Source: Reddybacter sp041277045 (lineage in GTDB: Bacteria; Pseudomonadota; Gammaproteobacteria; Pseudomonadales; Porticoccaceae). From it: a stretch of 64,000 bases of DNA. The notes beneath the pieces were generated by a model. The model saw nothing but the letters and a program-made list of their open reading frames with translations, had not been told where the DNA came from and searched no databases. Below, piece by piece: positions 51,931 through 61,050 of the stretch. Both the position numbers and the translations under genes were made by a program. Positions within the stretch are counted from its first letter, which is position 1; each line of letters starts with the position of its first letter. Where the stretch lies: assembly GCA_041277045.1 (NCBI GenBank), contig JBGFSY010000001.1, forward strand, positions 372,001-436,000, in the 5' to 3' direction.

Positions 51931-54897
51931 CTAAACCACCACAATCAACCGCAGCGCATCGAGCTTCAATTGCGCATGTGAAAGATAGTTCTGAGACAGT
52001 TCCATCGACTCGCGAAGGTAGTCAATTTCCTCACTGCGAATACTTGAGTTCACTGCAGCCAATGCCTGCAGGCGTTCAAGCTCACCATTTTGCCCCTCGG
52101 CCATACGGCGCTGGGCCTCGGCAATGAGTTCGGTCTGTTGGGCCTGGGCAATCGTTTCGGCGTGAGCCACCAAGGTATCAACCTGAGTGCGTACATGCTT
52201 CACCATGTCGACAGCGGTACGGCGTTTGACGCGCTGGCAGAGTTTGGCAAAGTGGGCCTCGGTAAGTATCGAACTGAAATCTTTACCGCTTTCATCGACC
52301 ACGACCCGCACCACCGATTGGGGAATATAGCGCCCCAGCTGCATGACTTTGGGGGCCGGGCAGTAGACGGTGAACATGCCTTCAAATAAAAGTGTGCCGG
52401 GCTTTAAAGGCGGTAATTTTAGGGTGCAAACAGTGGTGCTGCCAAAATCACCGTTGGCAATTTGCTCCATGGCGGCGACAACCAGGGGGTGCTCCCAGGT
52501 AAAGAAGCGCATGTCTTCACGACTCAGGGCGCGACGGCGCGAATAGGTTGCGGTGAGGCCATCTTCGGGCAGGCCCGGCAGGTTTTGGCCGAGCATGTGG
52601 TCGCTGGGCATAACAATAATGCTATCGGCGCTGTGATGGCTTTGTTCGATGCCAAACTCATCAAACACTTTACTCAGGTAGTCTTCCAGCTCGCTGCTCT
52701 GCTCCGCTTCGAGCATGGCGTCGATCACTTCGTGAGCGACCTCGGTGTTGCAGGAGTTCATCTCCAGCAAGCGGTCGCGACCCTTCTGCATGGCTTCTAG
52801 CGCCGCCTCTGTTAGCTGGTGAGTTTCCTCCACTAAACTGGCGAGGGCAGACTCATCGCTCGGGCTACGTAAGCAGTGGTGTAATTGCTCAGCCACTTGC
52901 TGATAAATATTCTGGCCCACTGGGCAAACCCGCTGAAAAGCACCCAGGCCTTCGCTGTACCAACGCAGCATCACTTCCTGCGCACTGCCCTCGTGGTAGG
53001 GCACGTGGATTTGTACGTCCTGGCGCTGACCAATACGGTCGAGGCGGCCAATCCGCTGCTCGAGCAGATCCGGATTAAAGGGCAGGTCGAATAAAACCAG
53101 GTGATTGGCGAATTGAAAATTGCGCCCCTCACTGCCAATCTCAGAACAAATCAGGGTTTGCGCGCTGTCTTGCTCATCGGCAAAGTAGGCGGCCGCACGG
53201 TCACGGGCAATCAAACTCATGCCTTCATGGAAAACGCCGGAGCGCACGCCTTCGCGCAAACGTAAATACTCTTCCAGCTCTTGCGCCGTTACCGACTGGG
53301 CACAAATCACTAGCACCTTTTCCTGTCGATGCTCGGCCAGCCAATCGACCAGCCACTCGACGCGGGGGTCGAGTGTTAGCCAATCCTCACCGAGGGCACT
53401 TTCGGGCTGTAGATAGGTGCGGAAATCGTCCTCGTTTTTCTCACTATCATCATCGCCAGCAGAGGAACTGATGGGGTTGGGCAATGCATATCCCTGTAAA
53501 TAACGCTGGGGGAAACCTTCAACGGCTTCGCGGGTATTGCGAAACAGTACGCGTCCGGTGCCGTGGCGGTCGAGCAAGTCCTGTACCAGACCGTCGATTA
53601 AGGCACTCAGCGCGTCTTCATCCCCACCTTGCAGGGCCAGCTGTAATTCATCAGCGGCGCTAGCACCCAAATAAGCGCTAACCTGGGCGATAACCTCGGC
53701 ATCGAGAGCCAAAGCATCACCACCTTGTAGCGACTGCACCAGTTCGCTCACCGCTTGATAGCGGCTTTCTTCTTCGACAAAGGTTGGCAGGTCGTAGTAG
53801 CGGTCGGGGTCGAGCAGCCGCAGGCGCGCAAAGTGACCCGCCACGCCCAGCTGTTCCGGTGTTGCCGTTAGCAGCAAGAGACTGGGAATGCGCGCCGCCA
53901 GGGCTTCAATGCATTGATAAGCGGGGCTGGCTTGCTCTTCATCCCAGGCGAGGTGATGGGCCTCGTCGACGATCAACATATCCCAACCCGCTGCCAACGC
54001 CTGACTGTGACGGCGTGGGTTATCGCTTAAAAAGGAGGTACTGCACAGCACCAGCTGCGCCGTTTCAAAGGGGTTAATGTCGCCGCTCGGCGTTAGGCTT
54101 TCCTCATCATCGAGGTCGTCCAGCTCATCGGCAAAGCCGTCATCGACTTCTTCCTCGGTTTGCTCCAGCGCTTCACAGCGCGCCTGGTCGAGAATAGTGA
54201 AGTGCAGATTAAAACGCCGTAGCATTTCGACCAGCCATTGGTGAACGAGGCTATCGGGCACGGCGATCAACACACGGCTGGCGCGGCCGGTATAAAGCTG
54301 CTGATGCAGAATCAAACCCGCTTCAATGGTTTTACCCAGGCCCACCTCATCGGCAAGTAGCACCCGTGGCGCGTGACGCACACCGACACGGCTGGCAATA
54401 TAAAGCTGATGGGGCAACAGCTGCACGCGCCCGCCAAGCAAACCGCAGGCGGGTGATTGTTGATGCTGATGCAAAAACTGCAGGGTTTGTTGGCGCAACT
54501 CAAAGCGCGCAACCTTATCAACCTGCCCGGCATATAAACGATCTTCTGGCTTGGAGAAATGTACGAAGCTGTCGAGATCCATCTCGTGCAGCACGACCTC
54601 TTCCCCCTCGGCATTTTCGCAGAGATAAATGACGCAGCCATTGCCCTCTTGCCGGTCAGTGATCGTCAGCTCGACGCCTTCACAATCTTTCACCTTATCG
54701 TCGATGGGGTAAATCACTCGGCCCAGTGGCGCGTTATCTGTCGCATAAACGCGGCGCTCGGCAGCCGAGGGAAAGCTCAGCTCCACCCGACGATTGGCGA
54801 CCTCGATAACAATGCCGAGGCCTAACTCAGCTTCGGTATGACTAATCCAGCGTTGGCCTGAAACAAAATCAGCAGGGGGTTCGGATCTACGGGACAA
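51931..54897 (-). CDS. rapA: RNA polymerase-associated SWI2/SNF2 protein RapA
   Basis: This protein of about 988 residues recycles RNA polymerase during transcription. The N-terminal Tudor-like region begins VSGQRWISHTEAELGLG. The helicase core has ADEVGLGKTIEAGL, the DEAH box LIVDEAHHLAWDEEQ and the late motif RIGRLDRIGQRQDV. I use a TTG start at 54897 because AAGAGG lies seven bases upstream and no ATG or GTG lies between it and the conserved domain; longer frames reach far into the upstream gap. It is slightly longer than the E. coli protein (968). Confidence 0.93.
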   Translation of the reverse strand: MSRRSEPPADFVSGQRWISHTEAELGLGIVIEVANRRVELSFPSAAERRVYATDNAPLGRVIYPIDDKVKDCEGVELTITDRQEGNGCVIYLCENAEGEEVVLHEMDLDSFVHFSKPEDRLYAGQVDKVARFELRQQTLQFLHQHQQSPACGLLGGRVQLLPHQLYIASRVGVRHAPRVLLADEVGLGKTIEAGLILHQQLYTGRASRVLIAVPDSLVHQWLVEMLRRFNLHFTILDQARCEALEQTEEEVDDGFADELDDLDDEESLTPSGDINPFETAQLVLCSTSFLSDNPRRHSQALAAGWDMLIVDEAHHLAWDEEQASPAYQCIEALAARIPSLLLLTATPEQLGVAGHFARLRLLDPDRYYDLPTFVEEESRYQAVSELVQSLQGGDALALDAEVIAQVSAYLGASAADELQLALQGGDEDALSALIDGLVQDLLDRHGTGRVLFRNTREAVEGFPQRYLQGYALPNPISSSAGDDDSEKNEDDFRTYLQPESALGEDWLTLDPRVEWLVDWLAEHRQEKVLVICAQSVTAQELEEYLRLREGVRSGVFHEGMSLIARDRAAAYFADEQDSAQTLICSEIGSEGRNFQFANHLVLFDLPFNPDLLEQRIGRLDRIGQRQDVQIHVPYHEGSAQEVMLRWYSEGLGAFQRVCPVGQNIYQQVAEQLHHCLRSPSDESALASLVEETHQLTEAALEAMQKGRDRLLEMNSCNTEVAHEVIDAMLEAEQSSELEDYLSKVFDEFGIEQSHHSADSIIVMPSDHMLGQNLPGLPEDGLTATYSRRRALSREDMRFFTWEHPLVVAAMEQIANGDFGSTTVCTLKLPPLKPGTLLFEGMFTVYCPAPKVMQLGRYIPQSVVRVVVDESGKDFSSILTEAHFAKLCQRVKRRTAVDMVKHVRTQVDTLVAHAETIAQAQQTELIAEAQRRMAEGQNGELERLQALAAVNSSIRSEEIDYLRESMELSQNYLSHAQLKLDALRLIVVV

Positions 54898-55008
54898 GGG
54901 CGACCTCTTAACATTAACGGAGAAAAATTGACGAAATGAAACGACTATAGCTTTGCTATAAACGGCGCGCATTGTAGTGCTTACAGCGGCCGGGGACAAA
55001 AAATATGT

Positions 55009-55022
55009 ATGATTCTAATCAT
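55009..55022. promoter_or_regulatory. palindrome in the rapA / amidotransferase divergent gap
   Basis: ATGATTCTAATCAT is a 6-2-6 inverted repeat about 40 bases before the amidotransferase start. It could be an operator for an unknown regulator; it has weak resemblance to half of a Fur box. Confidence 0.25.
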
Positions 55023-55061
55023 CTTAGCCGCAATCAATAAAACCGCGAGGGGCAACTATTA

Positions 55062-55793
55062 ATGACACGACTCGGCCTGCTTGAAACCGATACCCTTTAC
55101 GATGCCCTAATCGACGATTATGGCTCCTACGGAAAGATGTTCGCCGCTTTTTTTGATGCCCTCGGTGGCCAGCTCAGCTATCGCCACTATCAGGTGCAGG
55201 CCGGTGAACTACCCCAACACCCCGGTGAGTGCGATGCCTATTTAATCACCGGTTCAAAGGCTGGGGTCTATGACCCACTACCCTGGATAACCGCCCTGCA
55301 AAACTGGATCGTCGAGTTTCACCACCAGCGTGCCCGCATTATCGGCATCTGTTTTGGCCACCAGATTATTGCCCACAGCCTCGGTGGCCTGGCGGCGAAA
55401 AGCGATAAGGGCTGGGGATTGGGCGTGCTCGACTGCCAGCAAACGCTGTCGGGCAGCGAGTCAACATTGCGTTTAATTCACAGTCATCGGGATCAGGTCA
55501 TCACCTTGCCGCCCAGCGCTACTCGTCTGGCGGGCTGTGAATTTTGCCCCAACGCCGCATTGGCAATCGACAATAGCGTGCTGACTTTTCAAGGGCACCC
55601 AGAGTTTAGCCCCGCTTATTTACGGCGTTTACTCGAACAGCGTAGGGGGAAAATTGATAGTGAGATTATTGAACGGGCATTAGCGTCTTTGGCCACACCC
55701 ACCGACCACGAACGAGTCGGGCGCTATTTACTGGATTTTATGTGTCGAAAAGAAGGGGATAAACGCAGCAACGAAGAATGCGCTAACGAATAA
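55062..55793 (+). CDS. class I glutamine amidotransferase family protein
   Basis: This 243-residue protein has the triad class glutaminase fold. The nucleophile is in IIGICFGHQIIAHSLGG (about 96-112) and the His-Glu pair in FQGHPEFSPAYL. It is a stand-alone domain of the GMP synthase-like type (YfeJ group) and no synthetase gene is adjacent, so its amide acceptor is unknown; some relatives are gamma-glutamyl hydrolases. A strong ribosome site (GAGGGGC) precedes the ATG. It overlaps the GNAT gene on the other strand by 11 bases. Confidence 0.9.
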   Translation: MTRLGLLETDTLYDALIDDYGSYGKMFAAFFDALGGQLSYRHYQVQAGELPQHPGECDAYLITGSKAGVYDPLPWITALQNWIVEFHHQRARIIGICFGHQIIAHSLGGLAAKSDKGWGLGVLDCQQTLSGSESTLRLIHSHRDQVITLPPSATRLAGCEFCPNAALAIDNSVLTFQGHPEFSPAYLRRLLEQRRGKIDSEIIERALASLATPTDHERVGRYLLDFMCRKEGDKRSNEECANE

Positions 55794-56037
55794 ACTTGCG
55801 TGCATACCAGCAACTGGCTCGCACATCGTAGCCCTCTCCTTTGGCCCAGGACAGGCCGGTGCGCACGAGCACCTCGGCAATGCCACGGCCCCGCAAGGCA
55901 TCGGGCACATAAGTATGGCTGAAATCAACACTATTGCCGATCAGTCGATAATCAGCCACTGATTTAAGGCCATCCGTTACCAACAGGAAGCGTTGCTCCT
56001 CCGGTTGATGAATAATGGCACCCTCTTGCTCGCTCAC
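55783..56037 (-). CDS. GNAT-like N-acetyltransferase (YjdJ type)
   Basis: This 84-residue protein is a minimal acetyltransferase domain of the type sometimes called N-acetyltransferase PF14542. It has the substrate strand FSHTYVPDALRGRGIAEVLV with the acetyl-CoA loop RGRGIA, and ends CWYARKFIR. Such small domains are common, usually of unknown substrate. It is the distal gene behind the AhpD-like gene, about 40 bases apart. Confidence 0.88.
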   Translation of the reverse strand: MSEQEGAIIHQPEEQRFLLVTDGLKSVADYRLIGNSVDFSHTYVPDALRGRGIAEVLVRTGLSWAKGEGYDVRASCWYARKFIR

Positions 56038-56079
56038 TGTTCTCTGCCCGATCTAATATTATTGGCCATACATTCTACG

Positions 56080-56673
56080 CTATCGCGCCATCGCGTAAAA
56101 CTCTTCATTGGGGCGCATGCTGGTGAGGTTGGCCATGCGATTCGATAAACAGAAAAACGCACTGATGCCGCCGATGTCCCACATATCTTCATCATCAAAA
56201 CCGTGGCTGCGTAGTCGCTCAAAGTCCTCATCACCAATAGTCGCTGAGGCCTGACTCACTTTCACGGCGAAATCGAGCATGGCCCGCTGCCGTGGCGTGA
56301 TATCCGCCTTGCGATAGTTAATCGCCAACTGGTCTGCCAGCAAAGAGTTTTTCGCTACAATGCGCAGTATCGCGCCATGGGCAACCACGCAATAGTGGCA
56401 CTCGTTACCCGCACTCACCGTGACCACAATCATCTCTTTCTCGGCCTTGCTGAGATTACCTTTGCGCAGCATTAAAGCGTCGTGCATGGCAAAAAAGGCC
56501 CGGCACTCGTCCGGCCGGTGGGCCAGTGCCAAAAACACATTGGGAATAAAACCGGTTTTTTCCTGCACCTCCAAAATTAGCGTGCGCAGGTCTTCGGGCA
56601 GCTCGTTGAGCGCCGGCACAGGAAAGCGACTAATGCTTTTATTATTTTCGTTATTATTATCATTGCTACTCAC
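56080..56673 (-). CDS. AhpD-like (carboxymuconolactone decarboxylase family) peroxidase-related protein
   Basis: This 197-residue helical protein contains the redox site NECHYCVVAHGAILR (CxxC with following His) in its middle, typical of AhpD-fold peroxidase-related enzymes. The opening NELPEDLRTLILEVQEKTGF, followed by IPNVF, is also family-typical. It likely reduces peroxides or acts as a thiol partner in the cytoplasm. It is followed by the GNAT gene on the same strand. Confidence 0.9.
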   Translation of the reverse strand: MSSNDNNNENNKSISRFPVPALNELPEDLRTLILEVQEKTGFIPNVFLALAHRPDECRAFFAMHDALMLRKGNLSKAEKEMIVVTVSAGNECHYCVVAHGAILRIVAKNSLLADQLAINYRKADITPRQRAMLDFAVKVSQASATIGDEDFERLRSHGFDDEDMWDIGGISAFFCLSNRMANLTSMRPNEEFYAMAR

Positions 56674-56757
56674 TCAACTGCCCCTTAATTAAACGTAATT
56701 AATACACAGCTTAAAGCGGCGCAGCCTTATCCACAATCACCCCTGATAAATGCGCTT

Positions 56758-57546
56758 CTAACCAAACAGATGCCCGCGCGCTGACAGGCCACCATCAATC
56801 GTCACTATTGTGCCGGAAATATAGGTCGCACGATCGGAGACGAGAAAGGCACAAAGGTCTGCCACTTCCTGCGGCTCGGCGAGACGGCCAAAGGGCATTG
56901 TCGCTGTGAGCTGTCGCCAGTCATCGGGATCAAGGCCTTTGTTGCTGGCATTCTGCCGCATAAAATTGACCAGTCTTTCCGTCGCCGTCATCCCCGGATT
57001 AATACCCAACACGCGGATATTATCGGCCGGGCTACCGCCACCCATGGCGCGGGTAAAAGCCGCCAAACCGGCATTGCCTGTGGTGCCGGCAATATAATTA
57101 AATTCGCTGACTTCGCCACCAGCAATGCCGATGACATTGAGTATTACGCCATGGCCCCGTGCCTTCATGGCCCGGTACATTTCTCGCGCTAAATTCACAA
57201 AACCGTAGACTTTCAAATCCCAGCCACCACGCCAGGTGGCTTCGTCAATATCGCTGATGGAGCCAGCGGCTATCGCCCCGGCATTATTCACCAGAATATC
57301 AACATCAGCACAGGCTGAGACCAGGGCGACGGCATTATCGCCGATGCTTAAATCTATAGGGTGAGTAGTCACCGGCACAGCGTATTTGGCCCGCAGTTCG
57401 GCGGCCACGCTTTGAAGATCTTCGGCGTTGCGAGCGGCGAGGTGGAGGTGACAACCCTCTTCCGCCAAACGCACAGCGATGGCCTTGCCGATGCCTTTAG
57501 AACCCCCGGTAATTAATGCTGTTTTAGCCTGTAACTGTAAATCCAT
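56758..57546 (-). CDS. short-chain dehydrogenase/reductase lacking the usual catalytic lysine
   Basis: This 262-residue SDR has the nucleotide loop ALITGGSKGIGKAIA and DILVNNAGAIAAGSI. The expected YxxxK active site is NYIAGTTGNAGLAAFTRAMG, where the lysine position is threonine. I recall an SDR subgroup with this Y..GS.GNA pattern, so this is likely a natural variant and not damage. The C-terminus has VADLCAFLVSDRATYISGTI and ends in the usual IDGG. Substrate unknown; no operon partner. Confidence 0.88.
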   Translation of the reverse strand: MDLQLQAKTALITGGSKGIGKAIAVRLAEEGCHLHLAARNAEDLQSVAAELRAKYAVPVTTHPIDLSIGDNAVALVSACADVDILVNNAGAIAAGSISDIDEATWRGGWDLKVYGFVNLAREMYRAMKARGHGVILNVIGIAGGEVSEFNYIAGTTGNAGLAAFTRAMGGGSPADNIRVLGINPGMTATERLVNFMRQNASNKGLDPDDWRQLTATMPFGRLAEPQEVADLCAFLVSDRATYISGTIVTIDGGLSARGHLFG

Positions 57547-57690
57547 AAAACACCCTGTAATACCTTATCTTTTTTATAATTACGTAGTTTCGCAAGACCC
57601 AAGCAGCAATACAAACGTGGTTCTTATAACACGCTGCCAATTAAAGGTTTTTAAAGGAATGGATGCGCCGGAATAGAAAATAAGCGATGA

Positions 57691-58112
57691 CTAGCTTTTC
57701 TGACCGATGCGCTGGCCGGCACATAAGTAACTAAACATGGCATTTATTACCACTCCGCAGGCAGCTAAAAAGAATAATGCTCTAACGCTTATTTCCAACC
57801 CTTCTGCTCCGCTCGCAATGGGCGTTAAAATAATCAACAAAAAGTCTGCGGTCATCAATAAGTACAATAAATAACTTTGTCGTAGGTGCTCTTTCCACCA
57901 GATCGCATGACTAGGCCCCACTTAATCAGCAAGGTATTCGCCAACACGAGAACCACAGCTGCAACAACTACAAACAAAATCAGAAACACTATCTGTCGAG
58001 ATATTAACAATTGACTAAGCGGAATATGCCACGTAGTCCAGACACTGAGACCAATAACAAAGATCACAACAATACAGCCTAGGTATATTAAGTTCTTTAC
58101 GAAATACACCAC
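57691..58112 (-). pseudogene. four-helix membrane protein gene with probable frameshift
   Basis: Two overlapping reverse frames each give two membrane helices. The first (from a GTG at 58112) runs IYLGCIVVIFVIGLSVWTTW and VFLILFVVVAAVVLVLANTL, then becomes non-hydrophobic after LLIKWGLV. The second picks up at about 57920 with SHAIWWKEHLRQSYLLYLLM and a second helix before the stop at 57691. A single base slip near 57905-57920 would join them into one protein of about 140 residues. I cannot tell whether this is a mutation, a read error or two genes. No family recognised. Confidence 0.5.
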
Positions 58113-58131
58113 CAGCCAGAACCTTTAGCCG

Positions 58132-58437
58132 CTAGCAGTGACTACTGCTCGCCCAGGCGCTGTAGCCGCCATCAAGACTGTAAACATTGGAAAAACCCTG
58201 ATCTGCCAGATAGTTTGCCGCACCCTGGCTGGAGTGGCCGTGATAACACACCACGACTACGGTGCTGGTTTTTTCGGTGTCGTTGACAAAGCCAGTAACA
58301 GTACGATCATCTAAACGCATGGCGCCATCAATATGAGCGGCCTGATACGAGGCCTCGTCACGGGTGTCGAGTAAAACGACGTCTTGTTCATCGAGTAATA
58401 TTTTTAATTGCTCAACCGACAAATGTTGAAATGTCAT
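58132..58437 (-). CDS. glpE: thiosulfate sulfurtransferase GlpE-type rhodanese
   Basis: This 101-residue single-domain rhodanese resembles E. coli GlpE (108 residues). The active-site loop is VVCYHGHSSQGAANYL with the catalytic cysteine, and the end DGGYSAW is family-typical. It transfers sulfur from thiosulfate to cyanide or thiols such as thioredoxin. No glp genes are adjacent. Confidence 0.9.
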   Translation of the reverse strand: MTFQHLSVEQLKILLDEQDVVLLDTRDEASYQAAHIDGAMRLDDRTVTGFVNDTEKTSTVVVVCYHGHSSQGAANYLADQGFSNVYSLDGGYSAWASSSHC

Positions 58438-58542
58438 GGGGGCGCTCCTTGTTTGTTGGCCCTAGTTCCTGAGTACAATCTATTCTGTAAGCGCTGCTTC
58501 AATCTCTATCAGCGTTAATATACGCCACCGTAGCAATTGCCA

Positions 58543-58824
58543 TTAACCATAGGTGCAAAGATAGGCTGTAGCCACGGCCACCTGTAACTGAAAGCTTTTA
58601 CCGGCGGCGACCTCAAAGGCATCACCGGCAGCAAAAACCTGCCACTCATCCTGGCCCGGCAGCTTCACGGTCAACGCGCCACTGACCACGCTCATCACTT
58701 CTCGCTCACTGGTGGCGAATTCGTAGTCACCGGGCGCCATAACGCCCACCGTTGCGGGCAGGGAGTCGGTCGCAAAGCCGATGGATTTAACCTTGCCATC
58801 AAAATATTCGTTAACTTCTAGCAT
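58543..58824 (-). CDS. ppnP: pyrimidine/purine nucleoside phosphorylase PpnP
   Basis: This 93-residue cupin-like protein matches the PpnP (YaiE) family: opening VNEYFDGKVKSIGF, the middle GVMAPGDYEFATSEREVMSV and the ending AYLCTYG. PpnP splits nucleosides to bases and pentose-1-phosphate. Length is standard (E. coli 94). It stands between glpE and a phosphatase gene on the same strand. Confidence 0.94.
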   Translation of the reverse strand: MLEVNEYFDGKVKSIGFATDSLPATVGVMAPGDYEFATSEREVMSVVSGALTVKLPGQDEWQVFAAGDAFEVAAGKSFQLQVAVATAYLCTYG

Positions 58825-58867
58825 CTTCTACCTGTTTCGTAATAACTGCGTGGCTAAGATTGATCGT

Positions 58868-59473
58868 TTACAAGTGATCCGTTTGGTCGAAAAATTTAAT
58901 CTCTGCACTCACCGTGCAAATTTCTGTCACTGAGGTGTTGCTAATTTGATAGTTCACCCACTTGGAACGATCTTGATCAATCCAGTGCGACAGGGCAAAA
59001 GCAATGGCCAGACCGTGAGCAACCACCACCAAATTTTCACCCGGATGATCGGCTAAAAAGCCATCGACGGCTGTGACGAAGCGTTCAGTTACTTCGGCAC
59101 GCGTCTCGCCACCCGGCGGGCGATGGTGTTCATCGTTAATGACTTTTTTAATAAAACCGTGTTCGCCCTTCAGCTCATCAAAGCTTTTACCTTCAAAATC
59201 GCCAGCACCAAACTCCATGAGGCGAGGATCAACCCTCACATCGTGGTCACCGGCGCGGGCAATTTGCTCGGCAGTGTATTTCGCCCGCTGCAGGGGGCTG
59301 GAATAAATGGCATGAATATCCGGCAGGTAATTATGAAAATAGTCACCTAGCCGATTGGCCTGCTCCAAACCCAGATCAGTCAGCGCGGTATCCGTATGGC
59401 CGTGCCACACCTGGTTGACATTGGCGGCTGTCTGCCCGTGGCGAACCAATAACAAGCGGCCCTTTGGCTGCAT
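58868..59473 (-). CDS. histidine phosphatase family protein
   Basis: This 201-residue protein has the phosphoglycerate mutase-like fold. The phospho-histidine motif is LLLVRHGQTAANVNQ at the start, and the second conserved histidine lies in VVAHGLAIAFALSHW. The family acid is expected near RLMEFGAGDFEGKSFDEL. The substrate could be a sugar phosphate, nucleotide or cobalamin precursor and cannot be fixed from sequence. Confidence 0.9.
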   Translation of the reverse strand: MQPKGRLLLVRHGQTAANVNQVWHGHTDTALTDLGLEQANRLGDYFHNYLPDIHAIYSSPLQRAKYTAEQIARAGDHDVRVDPRLMEFGAGDFEGKSFDELKGEHGFIKKVINDEHHRPPGGETRAEVTERFVTAVDGFLADHPGENLVVVAHGLAIAFALSHWIDQDRSKWVNYQISNTSVTEICTVSAEIKFFDQTDHL

Positions 59474-60103
59474 GACTTACCTCGTTTTTTTAGTGTTACG
59501 ACAAGACCGACAATAATAACAAATTTCAGCAGGGCTGATAACGCCATGCAGAGCTCAAAAGCCCTGCATTACTTATGGCTTTAAGCGTTTAACACCGACA
59601 AGTTGAAACTGGCAGAGTCGAGTCGCCCAGCCTCGGCCACTAATTCAGAGAGGGTGAGAAGATAATTGTCGAAACTGTCATCATTTAATTTCGGGGCCAG
59701 TGAGCTTGCACCCTAAACTTGCAACGCAACCTTGAGTGGCGGTGAATTAACTCGGCCCAGTTTAATAAAACCGATAAACACAGCAGCACACAGGTGCAGC
59801 AGGGGGGACTTCCCCCTGCCAGTAAAGTCATTAAGTAATTGCCGCCGCCATCATCAACGGCACCCATCGCTTTCTCCTCTAGCACTCCCCCCAGCCTAGC
59901 CCTGCCCGATGACAAAGCCATGACGACAGGCACCATCATTCACACTATTATTGTCGAGTTCAAAAAATGCCATTGCCGCAGAAATGCCCATGCAAGTGAG
60001 CGAAAGCAAGTGCCTCGCCAAGGTATGGCAGGATGCACGCTCAGGGCTGCTACAATTGCCCTCACCTGAACTGCAGTAAAGAATCTACTTAGGAGAAACG
60101 ATC
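59474..60103. other. 630-base gap with a short gene remnant and hairpins
   Basis: On the reverse strand 59581-59711 reads as the end of a protein (LAPKLNDDSFDNYLLTLSEL, then a tail ending LSVLNA) with an upstream stop and no start codon, which suggests a remnant. A strong hairpin GCAGGGGG/CCCCCTGC lies at 59799-59819 without a T-run, and a weaker one at 59546-59570. An 84-residue reverse frame over the hairpin is not protein-like. Confidence 0.45.
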
Positions 60104-60385
60104 ATGGCTTCAGCAAGCGCAAGACACATATTAGTTAGTAGCGAAGAGCAATGCCAACAACTCAAAAACGATATCGAGGGCGGCGCCGATTTTGCCGAGC
60201 TCGCCAAACAACACTCTTCCTGCCCCTCGGGCAACAGTGGTGGCGACCTGGGGGAGTTCGGTCCCGGCATGATGGTACCCGAGTTTGACCAGGTGGTATT
60301 CAGCGCCGACATCAACACCGTGCAAGGCCCAGTAAAAACTCAGTTTGGCTACCACCTGCTGGAAGTCACCGCTCGCAGCGAATAA
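60104..60385 (+). CDS. parvulin-type peptidyl-prolyl isomerase (PpiC-like)
   Basis: This 93-residue protein is a single parvulin domain, like cytoplasmic PpiC of E. coli. Family motifs are SARHILVSSEEQ, FAELAKQHSSCPSGNSGGDL, and GPVKTQFGYHLLEV near the end. No signal peptide is present. GGAGAAAC lies ahead of the ATG, and an intrinsic terminator follows the stop. Confidence 0.94.
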   Translation: MASASARHILVSSEEQCQQLKNDIEGGADFAELAKQHSSCPSGNSGGDLGEFGPGMMVPEFDQVVFSADINTVQGPVKTQFGYHLLEVTARSE

Positions 60386-60402
60386 GGCAAGCAACTATAA
60401 TC

Positions 60403-60437
60403 AAGGTCTGCCATGCTAGCGCAAGCAGGCCTTTTTT
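60403..60437 (+). terminator. intrinsic terminator behind the parvulin gene
   Basis: AAGGTCTGC pairs with GCAGGCCTT (one G-T pair) around a 13-base loop and is followed by a T-run. Confidence 0.8.
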
Positions 60438-60504
60438 ATAGTTTACGCCATGCAATCCTTGCTCGATAAGCTGACCGTGCAGCCGACCAATAACAACGTC
60501 CCCC

Positions 60505-60978
60505 ATGAATAAAATTGCTATTTTTGTCGACGTCCAAAATATTTACTACACCACCCGCGATGCCTATGGTCGACAATTTAATTATCGAAAACTGTGGCAA
60601 CAAATCAGCACCCAGGGTGAAATCACCTCTGCCACTGCCTACGCCACCCAGCGCAATGACAACCAGCAAACCCGATTCCACGACGCACTAAAGCACATCG
60701 GCTTCACACTCAAACTCAAACCCTATATTCAACGCAGCGACGGCTCTGCCAAGGGCGACTGGGATGTTGGCATTACTATCGATGTGCTGGAAGAAGCAAG
60801 AAATGTTGACACCGTGATTTTATTATCCGGCGATGGCGACTTTGACTTATTGCTTCAAAAGATAAGCGCTAAATACGGTGTTAGTGTAGAAGTTTATGGC
60901 GTGCCAGCGCTGACTGCTCGATCGTTAATGGATGCAGCGAGTGTTTATCACCCAATTGATCAAGGCCTCCTGCTCTAG
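60505..60978 (+). CDS. NYN domain (LabA/DUF88-type) protein
   Basis: This 157-residue protein is a NYN (PIN-like) ribonuclease-type domain. The acidic site residues are in AIFVDVQNIYYTT near the start, in KGDWDVGITIDVLEEA, and in LLSGDGDFDLLLQKI. LabA/DUF88 proteins are thought to act on RNA, but targets are mostly unknown. Little ribosome-site sequence is seen before the ATG. Confidence 0.9.
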   Translation: MNKIAIFVDVQNIYYTTRDAYGRQFNYRKLWQQISTQGEITSATAYATQRNDNQQTRFHDALKHIGFTLKLKPYIQRSDGSAKGDWDVGITIDVLEEARNVDTVILLSGDGDFDLLLQKISAKYGVSVEVYGVPALTARSLMDAASVYHPIDQGLLL

Positions 60979-61050
60979 CGAGTCAACTGCCAGTCCAGTC
61001 TTCCTACACCGAGTGCTTTAGCTTGCTCTATGTAGCTCAAAGTGAAGAGC

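Noticed and set aside
59685..59939. 84-residue reverse open frame
   Set aside because: Crosses a GC hairpin, has low-complexity composition and no ribosome site.
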